A DNA stretch of 64,000 bases from an uncultured Caldimonas sp. (lineage in GTDB: Bacteria; Pseudomonadota; Gammaproteobacteria; Burkholderiales; Burkholderiaceae): assembly GCF_946480305.1 (NCBI RefSeq), contig NZ_CAMLJQ010000004.1:185398-249397 (forward strand), in the 5' to 3' direction. Both the position numbers and the translations under genes were made by a program. Positions 63,494 to 64,000 of this stretch are shown here, one piece after another; the stretch's first letter is position 1; every line of letters begins with the position of its first letter. Below the pieces are notes generated by a model, which was not told the DNA's origin, searched no databases, and saw only the letters and a list, made by a program, of their open reading frames with translations.

Positions 63494-63949
63494 ATGCAGC
63501 GCGCGCTCTCAGGGAAAGTGCTCGAAGGCCTCACTCAGAAGGCACAGGTCGAAGTGGCGCTCGTTGCGGCTCGGCTCGCACTTCCGTTTTGGCGCCGTGC
63601 GTTTCCTGAGAAGGAGCTGCAAGCGCCAATGGTCTCCGCGCTCCACGTCGTGGAAGTCTTCTGCGCCTCTGGGCAATTGGCAGCAGGCGCAAAGGCAATC
63701 GCAGAGGCTGCATACCAAGCGGTAAGTTCCTGCGATCTACCTTCTGGTGATGTACAGCGCTCTTCAGGCTTTTCCGTAGCACACCTCGCAATGGTCCCGT
63801 GGCTTCTCTCGGTAGGAAGTGAGCCAAAGGCAAGGCACAACCTCATGGTCGCCATCAACTACAGTGAGTCAATTCATGGTTGGGCTGGTCGCCTCCCGGA
63901 ACTCGAGGGGTCGCTTGCGCGCCGTGCGCATGAGCTCCGAGGTGCCTAA
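63494..63949 (+). CDS. Second integron cassette protein, hypothetical (151 residues)
   Basis: A 151-residue protein that starts 6 bases after the attC core and stops at TAA 63947-63949 inside the next GCCTAAC site (63944-63950). It is helical, with QVEVALVAARLALPFWRRAFPEKELQ and IHGWAGRLPELEGSLARRAHELRG, and has no signal peptide. Many third codon positions are A or T, unlike chromosomal genes around it, which suggests foreign origin. Function unknown. Confidence 0.8.
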   Translation: MQRALSGKVLEGLTQKAQVEVALVAARLALPFWRRAFPEKELQAPMVSALHVVEVFCASGQLAAGAKAIAEAAYQAVSSCDLPSGDVQRSSGFSVAHLAMVPWLLSVGSEPKARHNLMVAINYSESIHGWAGRLPELEGSLARRAHELRGA

Positions 63950-64000
63950 CCCCTTACAGGGACTCCCCTCACAGTCAAGCACTTGATGGTCTGCATGGAT
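63944..64000. repeat. Start of the second attC site, cut by the window end
   Basis: GCCTAAC (63944-63950) opens the next site and contains the stop of cassette 2. The matching GTTRRRY lies beyond the window, so further cassettes may follow. Confidence 0.7.

Noticed and set aside
63182..63949. A 255-residue protein spanning the first attC
   Set aside because: The frame runs through the attC site; the family-like start for cassette 2 is at 63494, just after the junction.

Overview
The window is GC-rich chromosomal DNA with dense, short-spaced genes. Gene content (GTP-type PEP carboxykinase, many LysR regulators, MmsA, PhhA/PhhB, NIT-type chemoreceptor, SsuABC-like transporter) fits a betaproteobacterium of the order Burkholderiales. 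That placement is inferred from gene content and composition, not from an rRNA or marker gene. No rRNA, tRNA, CRISPR array or insertion sequence was seen.

Layout. 1-140: tail of an MDR-type oxidoreductase. 216-3139: four overlapping genes: a nucleotidyltransferase-fold protein, a TIGR04222-like membrane protein with a Gly/Ser/Cys tail, a DUF692/MNIO iron oxidase and a small possible partner protein. This looks like a post-translational modification operon. 3512-11214: pckG, a secreted S8 protease, two tandem small paralogues, a LysR regulator and a chemoreceptor. 11243-14316 (minus): PspA-like, tandem-AAA ATPase and TerB-like genes, a probable envelope-stress cluster. 14695-18632: dadA and a LysE-type exporter, divergent from an ArgP-like regulator and an EamA transporter. 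18725-22899: PhoD phosphatase, FAS1 lipoprotein, TetR regulator, universal stress protein. 23550-32090: one 2846-residue multidomain protein carrying two HExxH motifs and a GNAT-like domain, probably an effector or toxin. 32220-35423: two tryptophan-2,3-dioxygenase-superfamily proteins around a class V PLP enzyme, probably a small tryptophan-derived metabolite pathway. 35441-44702: LysR/mmsA pair, a second chemoreceptor, DUF1287, DinB, small genes, RutE-like reductase and phhB-phhA. 44728-49073 (minus): SsuABC-like importer, diguanylate cyclase and a small membrane protein. 49352-61902: short-chain dehydrogenases, MarC, hemerythrin, CreD, an Fn3/beta-helix lipoprotein and a GMC oxidoreductase. 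61923-64000: a chromosomal integron with integrase, attI region, one complete attC, two cassettes and the beginning of a second attC cut by the window edge.

The strongest candidates for new biology are the MNIO/TIGR04222 operon, the 2846-residue protein, the paired TDO-like/PLP operon and the integron cassettes. Regulatory DNA is clearest at palindromes between divergent regulator/target pairs (about 8035, 16739, 21735 and 36408) and at two sigma-28-like promoters in front of the chemoreceptor genes. Family names were assigned by reading motifs; no database search was run.
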